DNA of 64,000 nucleotides from Trueperella bonasi (GCF_030811535.1 NZ_JAUSQX010000001.1:806001-870000), one strand, 5' to 3'; shown: positions 49,272 to 59,049, numbered from the stretch's first letter. A program made the numbers and translations. The notes: a model not told the origin generated them from the letters alone.

Positions 49272-50477
49272 CTACTTCCGGCAAAGCTCCACCAGCGCCG
49301 CCTCCATCAGCAACTGCACCGCCACATTACCGCGCAACCTCAGGCGCGCCTCACTCAGCGCATCAATTCGGGAAAGCGTCACTCCCGGCGTCGTATCCGT
49401 CGCAATCTGCTCAACCGCCGCCTCATAATCCGCATTCACCAGCGCAACGTCCGCGCCTAGCTGGCGTACCAACACATCCCGATACAGCGACGTCGCATAA
49501 ATCAACTCGCGATCTACCATGTCCTGCATGTTGCGCGCTGCCCGGCGCTTTGAATCCACTCCCGCCGCCTTCACCTGGCTACGCACAGCCGCCGGCACGC
49601 GCGCCCCCGGCTCGAGCCCCATCGCCAACAAGCGCTCCTCGACCTCCCGCTCGGCAGCCTCCTCATCGGCCTTCTCACCCTCCGCGCCCCGCATCGCGTC
49701 CATATCGGTGAGCATCATGGCAGCCAGCACCGCATCGCCAGTCGTGCGGATCCCGACGACGGCGTCCAAAGTCTTCTTCCGCACCGCGGCCGCGTCCGGG
49801 TCGGTAGCCAGCGCCTTTGCCACCCCGATATGCGACTGCGCCGCCTGCGCCGCCACCAAAGCCCGCTGCGGATCAGCACCTTCACGCTCCACCAACAACC
49901 GCGCCACATCCTGTGGCGCGGGAGTCACCAAATTAACGTTCCGGGTACGCGAACGAATCGTCGGTAGCACATCGGCAACAGCAGCGGTACACAGAATCCA
50001 CACCGTGCGCGGGCCGGGCTCCTCAATCGCCTTCAACAGCACGTTCGTCGTGCGCGGCAGCATCCGATCCGCATCCTCGACGATAAAAACCTTCCACGCA
50101 CCCGAGGCCGGCGCCTGATAGGAACTCGCCACGTACTCGCGAACCTCATCCGCGCCAATCGTCACCAAATCGGTACTCAAAGCTGTCACATCCGGATGGT
50201 TCCCACCCATCACAGCCTTGCAGTGCGCGCATTCGCCAGCGCCCGGCTCGGTCTCCTCGCACTGCAGTGCCGCCGCAAACGCCCGAGCGGCCAGCGACCT
50301 TCCAGAACCCGGCGGTCCCGTAATCAACCAGGCATGGCTCATCGCCGATGCTCCTGGTGCGAGCTGCGCCCCGGCGTGGTCGCCAAAACTTTCGGAAATC
50401 CCGCGCGCGGCATGCGCCGCCCGGGTAAGCTCTGCCACCGCGGCCTCCTGCCCCACAAGATCATCGAAAACGCTCAC
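49272..50477 (-). CDS. holB: DNA polymerase III subunit delta'
   Basis: 401 residues from a GTG overlapping the tmk stop (GTGA). The P-loop is degenerate (GPPGSGRSLAARAF, Lys replaced by Arg), as usual for the non-hydrolysing delta' subunit. A Cys cluster (QCEETEPGAGECAHC) forms the zinc site and the SRTRNVNLV arginine-finger segment is kept. The C-terminal collar domain is longer than in E. coli. It works in the clamp loader with the DnaX protein encoded at 14.7 kb. Confidence 0.94.
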   Translation of the reverse strand: MSVFDDLVGQEAAVAELTRAAHAARGISESFGDHAGAQLAPGASAMSHAWLITGPPGSGRSLAARAFAAALQCEETEPGAGECAHCKAVMGGNHPDVTALSTDLVTIGADEVREYVASSYQAPASGAWKVFIVEDADRMLPRTTNVLLKAIEEPGPRTVWILCTAAVADVLPTIRSRTRNVNLVTPAPQDVARLLVEREGADPQRALVAAQAAQSHIGVAKALATDPDAAAVRKKTLDAVVGIRTTGDAVLAAMMLTDMDAMRGAEGEKADEEAAEREVEERLLAMGLEPGARVPAAVRSQVKAAGVDSKRRAARNMQDMVDRELIYATSLYRDVLVRQLGADVALVNADYEAAVEQIATDTTPGVTLSRIDALSEARLRLRGNVAVQLLMEAALVELCRK

Positions 50478-51103
50478 GCCCGCTCCTCTAACAACCGCTC
50501 CACGACGCCGCGAATTTCCCCCGCAAGATCGTCCGGCGATCGCGAGGCGTCTAGAACGTAGAACCGCTCCGGCTCGCGCTCAGCTAGCTGACGGAACTGT
50601 GCCCGAACCGCCTCGTGAAACTCGGCGCCGGCCCGCTCGAGCCGATCCAGCTCACCGCCAGCGCGTGCCGCAGCCCGCTGCGCCGAAACCTGCGCCGAGA
50701 CGTCTAATAAGAACGTCACATCCGGCAGCAGGCCACCCACCGCCCACAGCGACAACTCGCGAACCTCATCCGTTCCCAAATCGCGTGCCGCACCCTGATA
50801 AGCCACCGACGAATCCAGATACCGATCCGTAATCACCACGGCCCCGTGTGCTAGCGCCGGACACACCTTCGCCTCCACGTGATGCGCTCGATCCGCCGCA
50901 TATAGCAACGCCTCCGCCCGCGCACCCATCTCCCCACCGTGCAAAAGCAGGTTACGAATCTGGCCGCCCATTTCCGTACCACCAGGCTCGCGAGTCACGA
51001 CAACGTTGCGCCCGGCTTCACGTAGCGCCTCCGCAAGCGCTTCCACCTGGGTCGACTTACCCGAGCCGTCACCGCCCTCGAAGGAAATGAACAGGCCGGC
51101 CAT
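50474..51103 (-). CDS. tmk: thymidylate kinase
   Basis: 209 residues. The P-loop FEGGDGSGKST is at about 8-18. The DRYLDSSVAYQGAARDLG motif and an Arg/Ala-rich lid (SAQRAAARAGGELDRLE) follow. It phosphorylates dTMP to dTDP. The ATG overlaps the topA stop by one base (TAATG) and its own stop overlaps holB, so topA-tmk-holB is one operon. Confidence 0.96.
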   Translation of the reverse strand: MAGLFISFEGGDGSGKSTQVEALAEALREAGRNVVVTREPGGTEMGGQIRNLLLHGGEMGARAEALLYAADRAHHVEAKVCPALAHGAVVITDRYLDSSVAYQGAARDLGTDEVRELSLWAVGGLLPDVTFLLDVSAQVSAQRAAARAGGELDRLERAGAEFHEAVRAQFRQLAEREPERFYVLDASRSPDDLAGEIRGVVERLLEERA

Positions 51104-53802
51104 TACTTCTTCGCCGGCTTTCTCGTAGTTTTCTTCGCGGCAGGCTTGCGTCCCTTCACCGTGTTCTTCGTCTTGTTACGTGCCTTCGGGCCACCTTGCT
51201 CGGCGATCTTGAGCCGCCGCTGGACCAGCAAATCCTGCGCGCGTTCGGGCGTGATCTGGTTGATGTCATCTGAACGCGGCACCGAAGCGTTCACTTCGCC
51301 GTCGGTCACATAAGGGCCAAAACGGCCATCCTTCAACAAAATCGTGCCACCGGAAACCGGATCCTTACCGAGCTCCGCGAGTGGCGGACGAGCCGCCGCA
51401 CGGCCACGCTTCTTCGGCTCCGAGAAAATCTTCTCCGCCTCCTCAAGCGTGATCTCGAAAATTTGCTCCTCAGTGTCCAGCGAGCGCGAATCCTTGCCGC
51501 GCTTCATATACGGGCCGTACCGCCCGTTCGTCGCGATAATCATCTCGCCTTCGGATTCGCCCACTTCGCGCGGCAGCGATAGCAGTTTCAGCGCATCTTC
51601 GAGAGTGATGGTATCCGGGCTCATCGAAGCAAAAAGCGAGGCCGTCTTCGGCTTTGGCTTCACCTTTGATACCTTGCCCGTAGGTGTGTAAGCCACAGCG
51701 TCGTCTGGCAAAACTTCCGACACATACGGGCCAAAGCGGCCATCCTTCACCACGATCGGATAACCCGTTTCTGGATCCTTACCCAGCTCGCGGTCCTCCT
51801 GCATCGCCGCGTCGAGCAACTCGGTCGCTTTGTGCAGTGTCAACTCATCGGGGGCAATGTCCTCCGGAATGTTAGCCCTCCGCGTCATCTCACCCTTCTC
51901 GTTGACCTCCTCGAGATAGGGCCCATAACGCCCAACGCGCACCGCCACCCGATCCGACAGCTCGATCGTGTTCACCGCACGCGCATCAATATCGCCTAGG
52001 CCATCGACCTGGCCGTGCAAACCCTTCGAGCTATCCCCGCCGTGATAGAAGGAGTCCAAATATTCCACGCGGCCCTTCATGCCCGCCGCGATGTCATCCA
52101 GGTCCGCTTCCATGTCTGCCGTGAAATCGTAATCCACCAAATCTGGAAGATAGTCCTCGAGCAGCCGCACCACCGAGAACGCGAGCCACGTCGGCACCAA
52201 TGCCTGGCCCTTCTTATAGACGTAGCCGCGATCAATAATCGTGGAAATCGTGGAAGCGTATGTTGACGGGCGGCCAATCCCCTTCTCTTCAAGCGTTCGC
52301 ACTAGCGAAGCTTCCGTGTAACGCGGCGGGGGCGTCGTCTCGTGCCCGTCAGCTGTTGCCTCCTCGTTCGCCACAATCTCACCCTCGTGCAGATCCGGCA
52401 GCCGCGAGTCCGACTTATCCTCGTACCGGTTCGTATCCTTCGATTCCTCATAAGCCGCCAAGAATCCGCGGAACGTGATAATCGTGCCCGAGGCCGCGAG
52501 CATCGCCTCCTGCGCACCCGCAGCGCCGCCAATATCGGCAACCAGCCGCACCGAGGCCGTCGATCCGGTAGCATCCGCCATCTGCGAGGCAACCGTGCGC
52601 TTCCAAATCAACTCGTACAGCGCATACTCACGCCCACGCAGCTCACTTTCCACCTGTTGCGGGGTGCGGAACGAATCACCCGCCGGCCGAATCGCCTCAT
52701 GCGCCTCCTGCGCACCCTTCGACTTCGAGGCGTACAGCCGCGGTTTATCCGGCAAACTTTCACCGCCGTACAATTCCTTGATCTGCTTGCGCGCCGCGGA
52801 GACGGCCTCAGCCGAAAGATTCGTCGAATCCGTACGCATATACGTGATGTAACCGTTCTCGTACAAGGACTGTGCTATCGACATCGTGTCACGCGAACTC
52901 ATCCGCAACTTCCGCGATGCCTCCTGCTGAAGCGTCGAGGTGGTAAACGGCGCAGCCGGACGCCTGCGATAGGGTTTCGTCTCCACCGAAGCCACCGACG
53001 AGTCCGTCTTCGCAAGCGCTTGGGCAATCGCCGTCGCGTCCTCCTCGGTAAGCGTGCGGACGCCGTCGCGCTGCGGCTTGGCCTTCAGCTCGCCGTCGTC
53101 GTCAAAATCCTTACCCGAAGCAATCCGCGCATCATCAAGCGAATAGAGCTTCGACTCGAACTCCTCGCCGTCCTTGGCATGCTGAACCGCTACGTCCCAA
53201 TACGACGCCGGTACGAACGCCATCCGCTCACGCTCACGCTCCACCACGATCCGGGTGGTCACCGACTGCACGCGCCCCGCCGACAAGCTCGGCGCCACCT
53301 TGCGCCACAGCAACGGGGAAACCTCGTAGCCAACCAGACGATCGAGAATTCGGCGGGTTTCCTGAGCGTCAACCAACTCGGTATCAATATCGCGCGTATT
53401 CTCCAGCGCGCGGTCGATCGCTTCCTTCGTAATCTCATGAAAGACCATGCGCTTGACCGGCACCTTCGGCTTTAACGCCTCCAGCAAATGCCAGGCAATC
53501 GCCTCACCCTCGCGATCCTCATCCGTTGCGAGATAGAGTTCGTCGGCGTCCTTGAGCAGCTTGCGAAGCTCAGTAACCTTCTTTTTCTTATCCGGGCTCA
53601 CCACGTAGTAGGGATCAAAACCGTCCTCCACATTGACGGCAAACTTGCCGTACGGGCCCTTCTTCATGTCCGTCGGCAACTCCGACGGGCGCGGCAGATC
53701 GCGGATATGACCAATGCTCGCCTCCACAACGTATTCGGGCCCCAAATAACTCCCGATCGTGCGCGCCTTGGCTGGAGACTCGACGATGACAAGCTTCGTC
53801 AT
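51103..53802 (-). CDS. topA: DNA topoisomerase I
   Basis: 899 residues from an ATG after GAGGAATGC. The N-terminal Toprim domain has KLVIVESPAKARTI with catalytic Glu and DEDREGEAIAWHL. The active-site Tyr lies in GYITYMRTDST (about 317-320). Instead of zinc fingers the C-terminus carries four actinobacterial repeats with GRYGPY or GRFGPYV cores and ends in a Lys/Arg-rich tail. It relaxes negative supercoils using a 5'-phosphotyrosine link. First gene of the topA-tmk-holB operon. Confidence 0.97.
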   Translation of the reverse strand: MTKLVIVESPAKARTIGSYLGPEYVVEASIGHIRDLPRPSELPTDMKKGPYGKFAVNVEDGFDPYYVVSPDKKKKVTELRKLLKDADELYLATDEDREGEAIAWHLLEALKPKVPVKRMVFHEITKEAIDRALENTRDIDTELVDAQETRRILDRLVGYEVSPLLWRKVAPSLSAGRVQSVTTRIVVERERERMAFVPASYWDVAVQHAKDGEEFESKLYSLDDARIASGKDFDDDGELKAKPQRDGVRTLTEEDATAIAQALAKTDSSVASVETKPYRRRPAAPFTTSTLQQEASRKLRMSSRDTMSIAQSLYENGYITYMRTDSTNLSAEAVSAARKQIKELYGGESLPDKPRLYASKSKGAQEAHEAIRPAGDSFRTPQQVESELRGREYALYELIWKRTVASQMADATGSTASVRLVADIGGAAGAQEAMLAASGTIITFRGFLAAYEESKDTNRYEDKSDSRLPDLHEGEIVANEEATADGHETTPPPRYTEASLVRTLEEKGIGRPSTYASTISTIIDRGYVYKKGQALVPTWLAFSVVRLLEDYLPDLVDYDFTADMEADLDDIAAGMKGRVEYLDSFYHGGDSSKGLHGQVDGLGDIDARAVNTIELSDRVAVRVGRYGPYLEEVNEKGEMTRRANIPEDIAPDELTLHKATELLDAAMQEDRELGKDPETGYPIVVKDGRFGPYVSEVLPDDAVAYTPTGKVSKVKPKPKTASLFASMSPDTITLEDALKLLSLPREVGESEGEMIIATNGRYGPYMKRGKDSRSLDTEEQIFEITLEEAEKIFSEPKKRGRAAARPPLAELGKDPVSGGTILLKDGRFGPYVTDGEVNASVPRSDDINQITPERAQDLLVQRRLKIAEQGGPKARNKTKNTVKGRKPAAKKTTRKPAKK

Positions 53803-53960
53803 GCATTCCTCTTTCTATCCGCGAGCAACGCTCGCTCTGACGACGGGTTTTGCCCGTATTTCGCGACCGCTGGCTGCAACCGCGTCTCGACGCGCAACTG
53901 GCGCTGCGCGTTTTCGTGTTCGCACCCACTTTACGACGACGGCGAGCAACCACGTTTAAG

Positions 53961-55655
53961 TTACTCGCAGGGTGGGTCGTCGAATGTCAGCATACCTAAC
54001 CGCTTCATTTCGACAACTTTCGGCAAGAGCTGACCGGCCAGATCGGCGGGATCGCTGTGGAGAATCTCAGCGAGGGCCGCAGTGATTTGCGCCGTTGTGA
54101 GTTCGCCGTCCGCCACCGACACGAAACCGGCTAGCTCCGTGGTAGCGAGCATCTCTTCGCCAAAGCCGTTCGTCTGTGTGAACTTAATAATCCACGGATC
54201 AGGCTCTCCCGGATGGTAAAACCTATGCTCCACAAGGTTTGAAGCGATCGGGGCGAGTGTGAGAACCTCGGCGGAACCGAGGTGGCGCTGGTGCCAGATC
54301 GCCTCCGTGTACTCGTGCAAATTTGCCGGTGGCGTGCCGCGCAGGTGCTGGCCAAGGAACAGCGGGGCTACGGGGGCGCGGCCAGAGGTGGGCTGGGCTT
54401 GGGTGCAGGCCGGGCCGGCCGAAATATAGCCAAGCCCAATCTCCGTGATGCCGCGCTTGTCAAAGTCCGCAAGCCATGCCGCGTATGAGCGTTCATAATC
54501 GGGGTGGCCGAGCCGCAATCCGCCGTCGGCGAGCCACGTCTCGATGTAGCTGGTAACCGGGAGACGCTCGCGCATGATGACATGCAGATCCAGGTTGGGC
54601 GCCGCCCACTGGCGAAGCGGTAGGTAGGGATCGCCGCCACCATCACTTTCTTCGGCGCCGGTCGGGATTTCCCAGTTAAGAAGCATCCAGGCCCGGCCGT
54701 CGTCGTACAGGTGCTCGGCAAGTGCGCGCACAACGTGCTCCGATAGCTGATCGCCCTCTAGGCCGCCGTCGCGATAGTTAAGCCGACCCACGCCGTCGCG
54801 CGCAGAGGGCGGTGTGATTACGAAAGGTGGGTTAGAAACGACGGTATCGAAACGTTCGGCGCGCACTGGATCGAACAGCGAACCGGAGCGAATATCGAGC
54901 CGGACTCCGTTCAGTAACGCGTTGAATTCGGCGAGTTGCAGAGCTGCTTCGGAGACGTCCGTTGCCGTGGCGCTCGCACCGCAAAGTGCGGCAAGGATCG
55001 CGTGGAAGCCCGATCCGGTGCCGAGATCGAGGACTCGAGTGCCGGGCTGATACGAAGCGAGTTGGGCGAGCGTTCGCGATGCGCCGCCAACTCCCATGAC
55101 GAAATTTTCACCGTGGCGGGCTCCCTGGAGTGCGCCATGGCTCGAGGCAATCCACACAGTGTTGGTCCGGGCTGCCAAAGAATCCGGGTTAGCCTCGGCA
55201 ATGATCGGCCTCAAGTGCTGCGGGATATCAACCGGCACCACCTGCCACCGAGAGCGCCAACGATCAGTGGTTGGGGCGAGCTGGCCAGTGGAGACCAACC
55301 CTTTACCGTTGCGGTCCGCTCCGCCGTCAGCGGGGCACAAGAACGGCAGGCGCCCTGAGTTTTGCGCACCTTGACTTTGAAAAGTGGCGGGTAGCGCGAG
55401 AGCGAGCTCCTGTTCGGTTAGCGAGTCACCAAGCCACAACAGGCGCGTGAGCAGTGCCGTCTGAGAGGAATGGCCCACCGTTTGAGCATTGCAGTCTGGC
55501 GGTTGCGAACTGTGACCTGCAGCGATCCGAGCCGGCACCGCTATATCGCGGTCTAGAGCTGCAAGAGCGCGCTCTCCCAAGTGGGAGGCGATAGCATCGC
55601 GGGTCCAACCCGCAAGATCGTGCCGTAACGTCATGAGTTCTTCCATCGAGTCCAC
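53961..55655 (-). CDS. SAM-dependent methyltransferase (HemK/RlmG-like) with extra N- and C-terminal domains
   Basis: 564 residues; the first in-frame start is a GTG and ATG codons at positions 4 and 8 are alternatives. An actinobacterial N-terminal domain (about 1-190) is followed by a Rossmann methyltransferase core with VLDLGTGSGFHAILAAL and the NPPFVI motif. NPPF/Y marks N-methylation of Gln, adenine or guanine, so a protein, rRNA or DNA target is possible. The C-terminal ~170 residues form a further uncharacterised domain. It lies on the opposite strand from the helicase with a dyad repeat in the shared upstream region. Confidence 0.85.
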   Translation of the reverse strand: MDSMEELMTLRHDLAGWTRDAIASHLGERALAALDRDIAVPARIAAGHSSQPPDCNAQTVGHSSQTALLTRLLWLGDSLTEQELALALPATFQSQGAQNSGRLPFLCPADGGADRNGKGLVSTGQLAPTTDRWRSRWQVVPVDIPQHLRPIIAEANPDSLAARTNTVWIASSHGALQGARHGENFVMGVGGASRTLAQLASYQPGTRVLDLGTGSGFHAILAALCGASATATDVSEAALQLAEFNALLNGVRLDIRSGSLFDPVRAERFDTVVSNPPFVITPPSARDGVGRLNYRDGGLEGDQLSEHVVRALAEHLYDDGRAWMLLNWEIPTGAEESDGGGDPYLPLRQWAAPNLDLHVIMRERLPVTSYIETWLADGGLRLGHPDYERSYAAWLADFDKRGITEIGLGYISAGPACTQAQPTSGRAPVAPLFLGQHLRGTPPANLHEYTEAIWHQRHLGSAEVLTLAPIASNLVEHRFYHPGEPDPWIIKFTQTNGFGEEMLATTELAGFVSVADGELTTAQITAALAEILHSDPADLAGQLLPKVVEMKRLGMLTFDDPPCE

Positions 55656-55720
55656 ACTGCCACATCCTCAAGCTCCGGCGACATCTGGACACCCATGCTC
55701 CCACGACATTTGTCACCCCC

Positions 55721-55803
55721 GCTCCCGCGACACTTAAACCGTTTTCGCGACGCATTACTTGCTCATAAAAGTGTCGCCAGAGCCATTCAAGTATCGCGGG
55801 AGC
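55721..55803. repeat. dispersed dyad element, copy 3
   Basis: Four CGCGA-core units with centres 55728 and 55748 (direct) and 55776 and 55796 (inverted), spacing 20, 28 and 20, symmetric about 55762. A degenerate fifth unit (CTCCCACGACAT, core 55702-55706) lies 24 bases further left. It occupies the divergent promoter region of the methyltransferase and helicase genes. Confidence 0.88.
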
Positions 55804-55879
55804 AGGGGGCGGCTGCAAAATGTGTCAAGGGAATATTCGCCGGCTCGAGTAAGCCCGAAGCAACTGGCACAATGACCCC

Positions 55880-58228
55880 ATGCGCTCCCTGGTCAGCACC
55901 ATGACGGATTACGCCGGCGATCAGCTCACCGGCCACGTCACAGTGCCCGAGCGCACCGCCAAATATGGCACGTGGGGCACCTGGGTTCCCGATTCTGTGC
56001 TCGGCGCACTTGCCGATATCGGCGTTCGCAAACCGTGGGCGCACCAAGCACGGGCAGCAGATCTCATCCACGCCGGTCAGAACGTCGTGGTCGCAACGGG
56101 TACCGGCTCGGGCAAGTCACTTGCGGCCTGGGTACCCGCACTGTCTGCCATCGCTAACGCACGCCAAGGAATCACCTCGCTTGCAACCGCCCGCTCGCGC
56201 CCGACGGTCCTGTATTTGGGCCCCACGAAGGCGCTCGGGGCAGACCAAGAAGAATCGTTGACGAGGCTCGCCACCACAGTGGACCCACGCATCGGTGTGG
56301 CTACCGTTGACGGCGACGCGGATGGGCCAACGCGCGCGTGGGCTCGTCAGTCCGCCGACATCGTGCTGACCAACCCCGATTTTGCCCACTTTGGCCTACT
56401 TGGCCGGCACGAAATGTGGCAGCGCCTGTGGCGCGGACTCCAGTTCGTTGTGGTCGATGAGTTTCACTCCTATCGGGGAGCTTTTGCCGCGAACGTTGCG
56501 TTGGTTGTACGCAGGTTACTGCGCGTGGCTCGCCACTATGGGGCCGATCCGCGTGTGGTTTTCCTTTCCGCAACCGCTTACCAGCCCGCCGAGTCTGCCC
56601 GCCGCTTCTTGGGCGAAGCTTTTGGGCCGGTAGTCGCGGTGGAAGAGGACGGCTCACCTACGGGCCAGCGCGATATTTTTACGATGGCCTGCCGTGCGGT
56701 TCCAGATGAAATTGCTATCGACGACGACGGGGCGAATCTTCGCCGACGCGCAGCCAACACCGAGGCCGGTGAATTAACGGCTAGGCTTGTGGCCGGCGAT
56801 GCGCGGGTACTCACGTTCGTGCGGTCTCGACCGGGAACCGAACGGGTTGCTGAGGTTTCGAGGGAGTTCCTCGCCGATTCCGCACCGCATCTAGAGGGCA
56901 CGATTGCCGCCTACCGCGGGGGTTACCTTCCCGAAGAGCGGCGCGCACTTGAATCTCAATTACGGTCCGGCGATTTGCGCGGGCTTGCGACGACGTCGGC
57001 ACTCGAACTTGGTATTGATATCTCCGGCTTAGATGCGGTTATCGTGACCGGCTGGCCGGGAACTCGGGCCTCGTTCCAACAGCAAATAGGGCGAGCAGGC
57101 CGTGCCGGATCGGGTGGTGTTGGTGTTTTGATAGGCCGTGAAAATCCTTTAGATCAGTACATTTTGGCCCACCCACAGTTGCTGGTTGACGGAAGCCCGG
57201 AAATGAGCGTGTTTGATCCTAAGAATCCGTGGATTCTACCCGGTCATTTGTGCGCTGCCGCAACGGAGGTGCCTTTGACGGCAGCCGATACGGAGGTGTT
57301 CTCATTAGAATCTGTAGCACCATTCGTTGAGCTGGCTGAAGCGGATTTGCTTAAGGAGCGGCCCACCGGTTGGTATTGGAATCCCGCAATGAAGGTCAAC
57401 CCTCACGATCTGGTTGATATTCGTGGCGGGGGCGCCACGAATTCGATTATCGACTCCGAATCGGGAGCGCTGCTCGGCACTGTCGACGAAGGTAGGGCCG
57501 ATTATTCCGTTCACCCGGGGGCGATTTACCTGCATCAGGGTGTACCCTACCTTGTGGAATCACTCGATGAGGGAGTCGCTCTCGTCCACCGCCACCGCGA
57601 AGAAGAGATTCGTACCTTTGCACGAGACGAAACCTCTGTGGAAATTCTTAGCATCGAACAGAGCGTGGAACTTCCGTGGGGTACGTGGAATCACGGCGAG
57701 GTTGTTGTCCAGTCCCGCGTCGTTGGCTACGACGTCCGCCGGGTCAAGGACGGCATGTTCCTCGGGAACGTGAAACTCGACATGCCAGTTCGTACGTTGC
57801 AGACCTCTGGCGTGTGGATGACGATATCGCAGGCCGTGCTCGACGACGCGCGCATCAGTGCCGCCGACATTCCAGGTACGCTTCACGCAGCCGAGCACAC
57901 GATGATTGCGCTGCTGCCATTATTTGCCACATGTGACCGCTGGGATATCGGAGGGCTGTCAACCGCGTTGCACAGCCAGACAGGCATGCCCACAATCATC
58001 GTCCACGACGCCATGGCAGGCGGATCGGGATGCGCCGATCGTGGATTTTCCGCCGGGTTAGACTGGCTAACGGCCACGCTCGACACTTTGGCGGCATGCG
58101 ATTGTAGCCAGGGTTGCCCGCGATGCGTGCAATCACCGAAGTGCGGCAACAACAATGAGCCCCTCGATAAGGACGGGGCAACGAGGCTTCTGCGCCACCT
58201 CGTTGGAAAATCTACGAATTGGGCTTGA
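55880..58228 (+). CDS. DEAD/DEAH-box helicase with Cys-rich C-terminus (MrfA/YprA-like)
   Basis: 782 residues. Walker A TGTGSGKS is at 73-80, motif II DEFH (in VVVDEFHSYRG), motif III SATAY and motif VI QQIGRAGR. The C-terminal DUF1998-type domain ends in a Cys cluster CDCSQGCPRCVQSPKCG that binds zinc in MrfA. MrfA acts in DNA repair after mitomycin damage. It also matches the helicase/secretion-neighbourhood helicase found beside actinobacterial Tad loci. CACAAT six bases before the ATG and no ribosome-binding site suggest a leaderless mRNA. Confidence 0.93.
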   Translation: MRSLVSTMTDYAGDQLTGHVTVPERTAKYGTWGTWVPDSVLGALADIGVRKPWAHQARAADLIHAGQNVVVATGTGSGKSLAAWVPALSAIANARQGITSLATARSRPTVLYLGPTKALGADQEESLTRLATTVDPRIGVATVDGDADGPTRAWARQSADIVLTNPDFAHFGLLGRHEMWQRLWRGLQFVVVDEFHSYRGAFAANVALVVRRLLRVARHYGADPRVVFLSATAYQPAESARRFLGEAFGPVVAVEEDGSPTGQRDIFTMACRAVPDEIAIDDDGANLRRRAANTEAGELTARLVAGDARVLTFVRSRPGTERVAEVSREFLADSAPHLEGTIAAYRGGYLPEERRALESQLRSGDLRGLATTSALELGIDISGLDAVIVTGWPGTRASFQQQIGRAGRAGSGGVGVLIGRENPLDQYILAHPQLLVDGSPEMSVFDPKNPWILPGHLCAAATEVPLTAADTEVFSLESVAPFVELAEADLLKERPTGWYWNPAMKVNPHDLVDIRGGGATNSIIDSESGALLGTVDEGRADYSVHPGAIYLHQGVPYLVESLDEGVALVHRHREEEIRTFARDETSVEILSIEQSVELPWGTWNHGEVVVQSRVVGYDVRRVKDGMFLGNVKLDMPVRTLQTSGVWMTISQAVLDDARISAADIPGTLHAAEHTMIALLPLFATCDRWDIGGLSTALHSQTGMPTIIVHDAMAGGSGCADRGFSAGLDWLTATLDTLAACDCSQGCPRCVQSPKCGNNNEPLDKDGATRLLRHLVGKSTNWA

Positions 58229-58235
58229 GCGCGTT

Positions 58236-58700
58236 CTATGGTTGCGCTAGATCGGCGGGCCCAGCGATCGCTTTCGCTTCGTGCATGTTGGCCAACCATG
58301 CAAAACGCGGTTGCTTACGTAGAACGAGGCTCACGATCTCACCTTCAGCAAAGCATTCGACGCTCATTTCCGCCGCGATTTCTTGAGCCCGCGTACAACC
58401 GCGCGCTGGAGAGCCCGTGTCTCGAAGTTCAATTGCCGCCGATACCGCAGCCAGATCCGCTGTATTGCGGACCTCTGCCCTTTCCCAAGCCGTATAGAAC
58501 AACTGGAGTAACAGGATAAAAACGAGCGTAGTGGCCATGATCGTCAGAGCCATACCGGCGGTGCCAAAGCCCGCTTCTTCTCTGGGCCGAGATCGACGGC
58601 GCAGCCAGGTTCTATCAGCGCAGTGATTCGACATTACCCTGTGCTTTGGCAGCGCCCGCCAGTAACTCGAAGTTCCGTTACTAACCTCCTGCCTAGCCAT
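58236..58700 (-). CDS. TadE/TadG-like pilus assembly protein (helicase/secretion neighbourhood type)
   Basis: 154 residues from an ATG overlapping the upstream TadE stop by eight bases. A basic N-terminus of about 40 residues (RRRSRPREEAGFGTAGM) leads into a membrane helix (about 45-70), then a short extracytoplasmic domain with AEVRNTADLAAVSAAIEL. That segment matches the TadE-like proteins of actinobacterial helicase/secretion neighbourhoods. Two Cys there (near 101 and 115) may pair. It is the last gene of the Tad operon and converges on the helicase gene with a seven-base gap. Confidence 0.82.
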   Translation of the reverse strand: MARQEVSNGTSSYWRALPKHRVMSNHCADRTWLRRRSRPREEAGFGTAGMALTIMATTLVFILLLQLFYTAWERAEVRNTADLAAVSAAIELRDTGSPARGCTRAQEIAAEMSVECFAEGEIVSLVLRKQPRFAWLANMHEAKAIAGPADLAQP

Positions 58701-59049
58701 CGCGCACCCCCGGTTCGACCACAGCCCGATGTTGCCCAATAAAATCGATTCCGATGAGATCGTAAACACCCGTTCCGTGCCGCGTGACGGTCACGTACAC
58801 CAGATTCTCACTAACATCTATGTTCACCGCTGCGCCCGAATCCGAAACTGACTCGGCGATCTCCCGTGAACCGCCGATTGAGTATTCGCGCGCGATCTCT
58901 TTTGCTTCATTCGAGACTTCAATGGTTTTCCAAGCTCCGACCAAACCGCCAAGCATCAGAAAAACCACGAAGAAGTAGATGGGCGTGATAAGAGCAAATT
59001 CACTCGTCACCATTCCTGCTTCGGCAGTAGTTCTACGCCGCCCGTTCAT
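58693..59049 (-). CDS. TadE family pseudopilin-like protein
   Basis: 118 residues from an ATG with AAAGGAGG upstream; longer in-frame starts lack a ribosome-binding site. It has the TadE pattern: a basic start, then GMVTSEFALITPIYFFVVFLML with a Glu five residues after the Gly (the GxxxxEF site for prepilin peptidase), a single hydrophobic helix, and a small extracytoplasmic domain. It is likely a minor pilin or assembly factor for Flp/Tad pili. It overlaps the next gene. Confidence 0.88.
   Translation of the reverse strand: MNGRRRTTAEAGMVTSEFALITPIYFFVVFLMLGGLVGAWKTIEVSNEAKEIAREYSIGGSREIAESVSDSGAAVNIDVSENLVYVTVTRHGTGVYDLIGIDFIGQHRAVVEPGVRDG

Noticed and set aside
52342-53475. 377-residue open frame on the plus strand
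   Set aside because: It is antisense to topA, Arg/Leu-rich and without recognisable motifs. Long antisense frames are expected in high-GC coding DNA.
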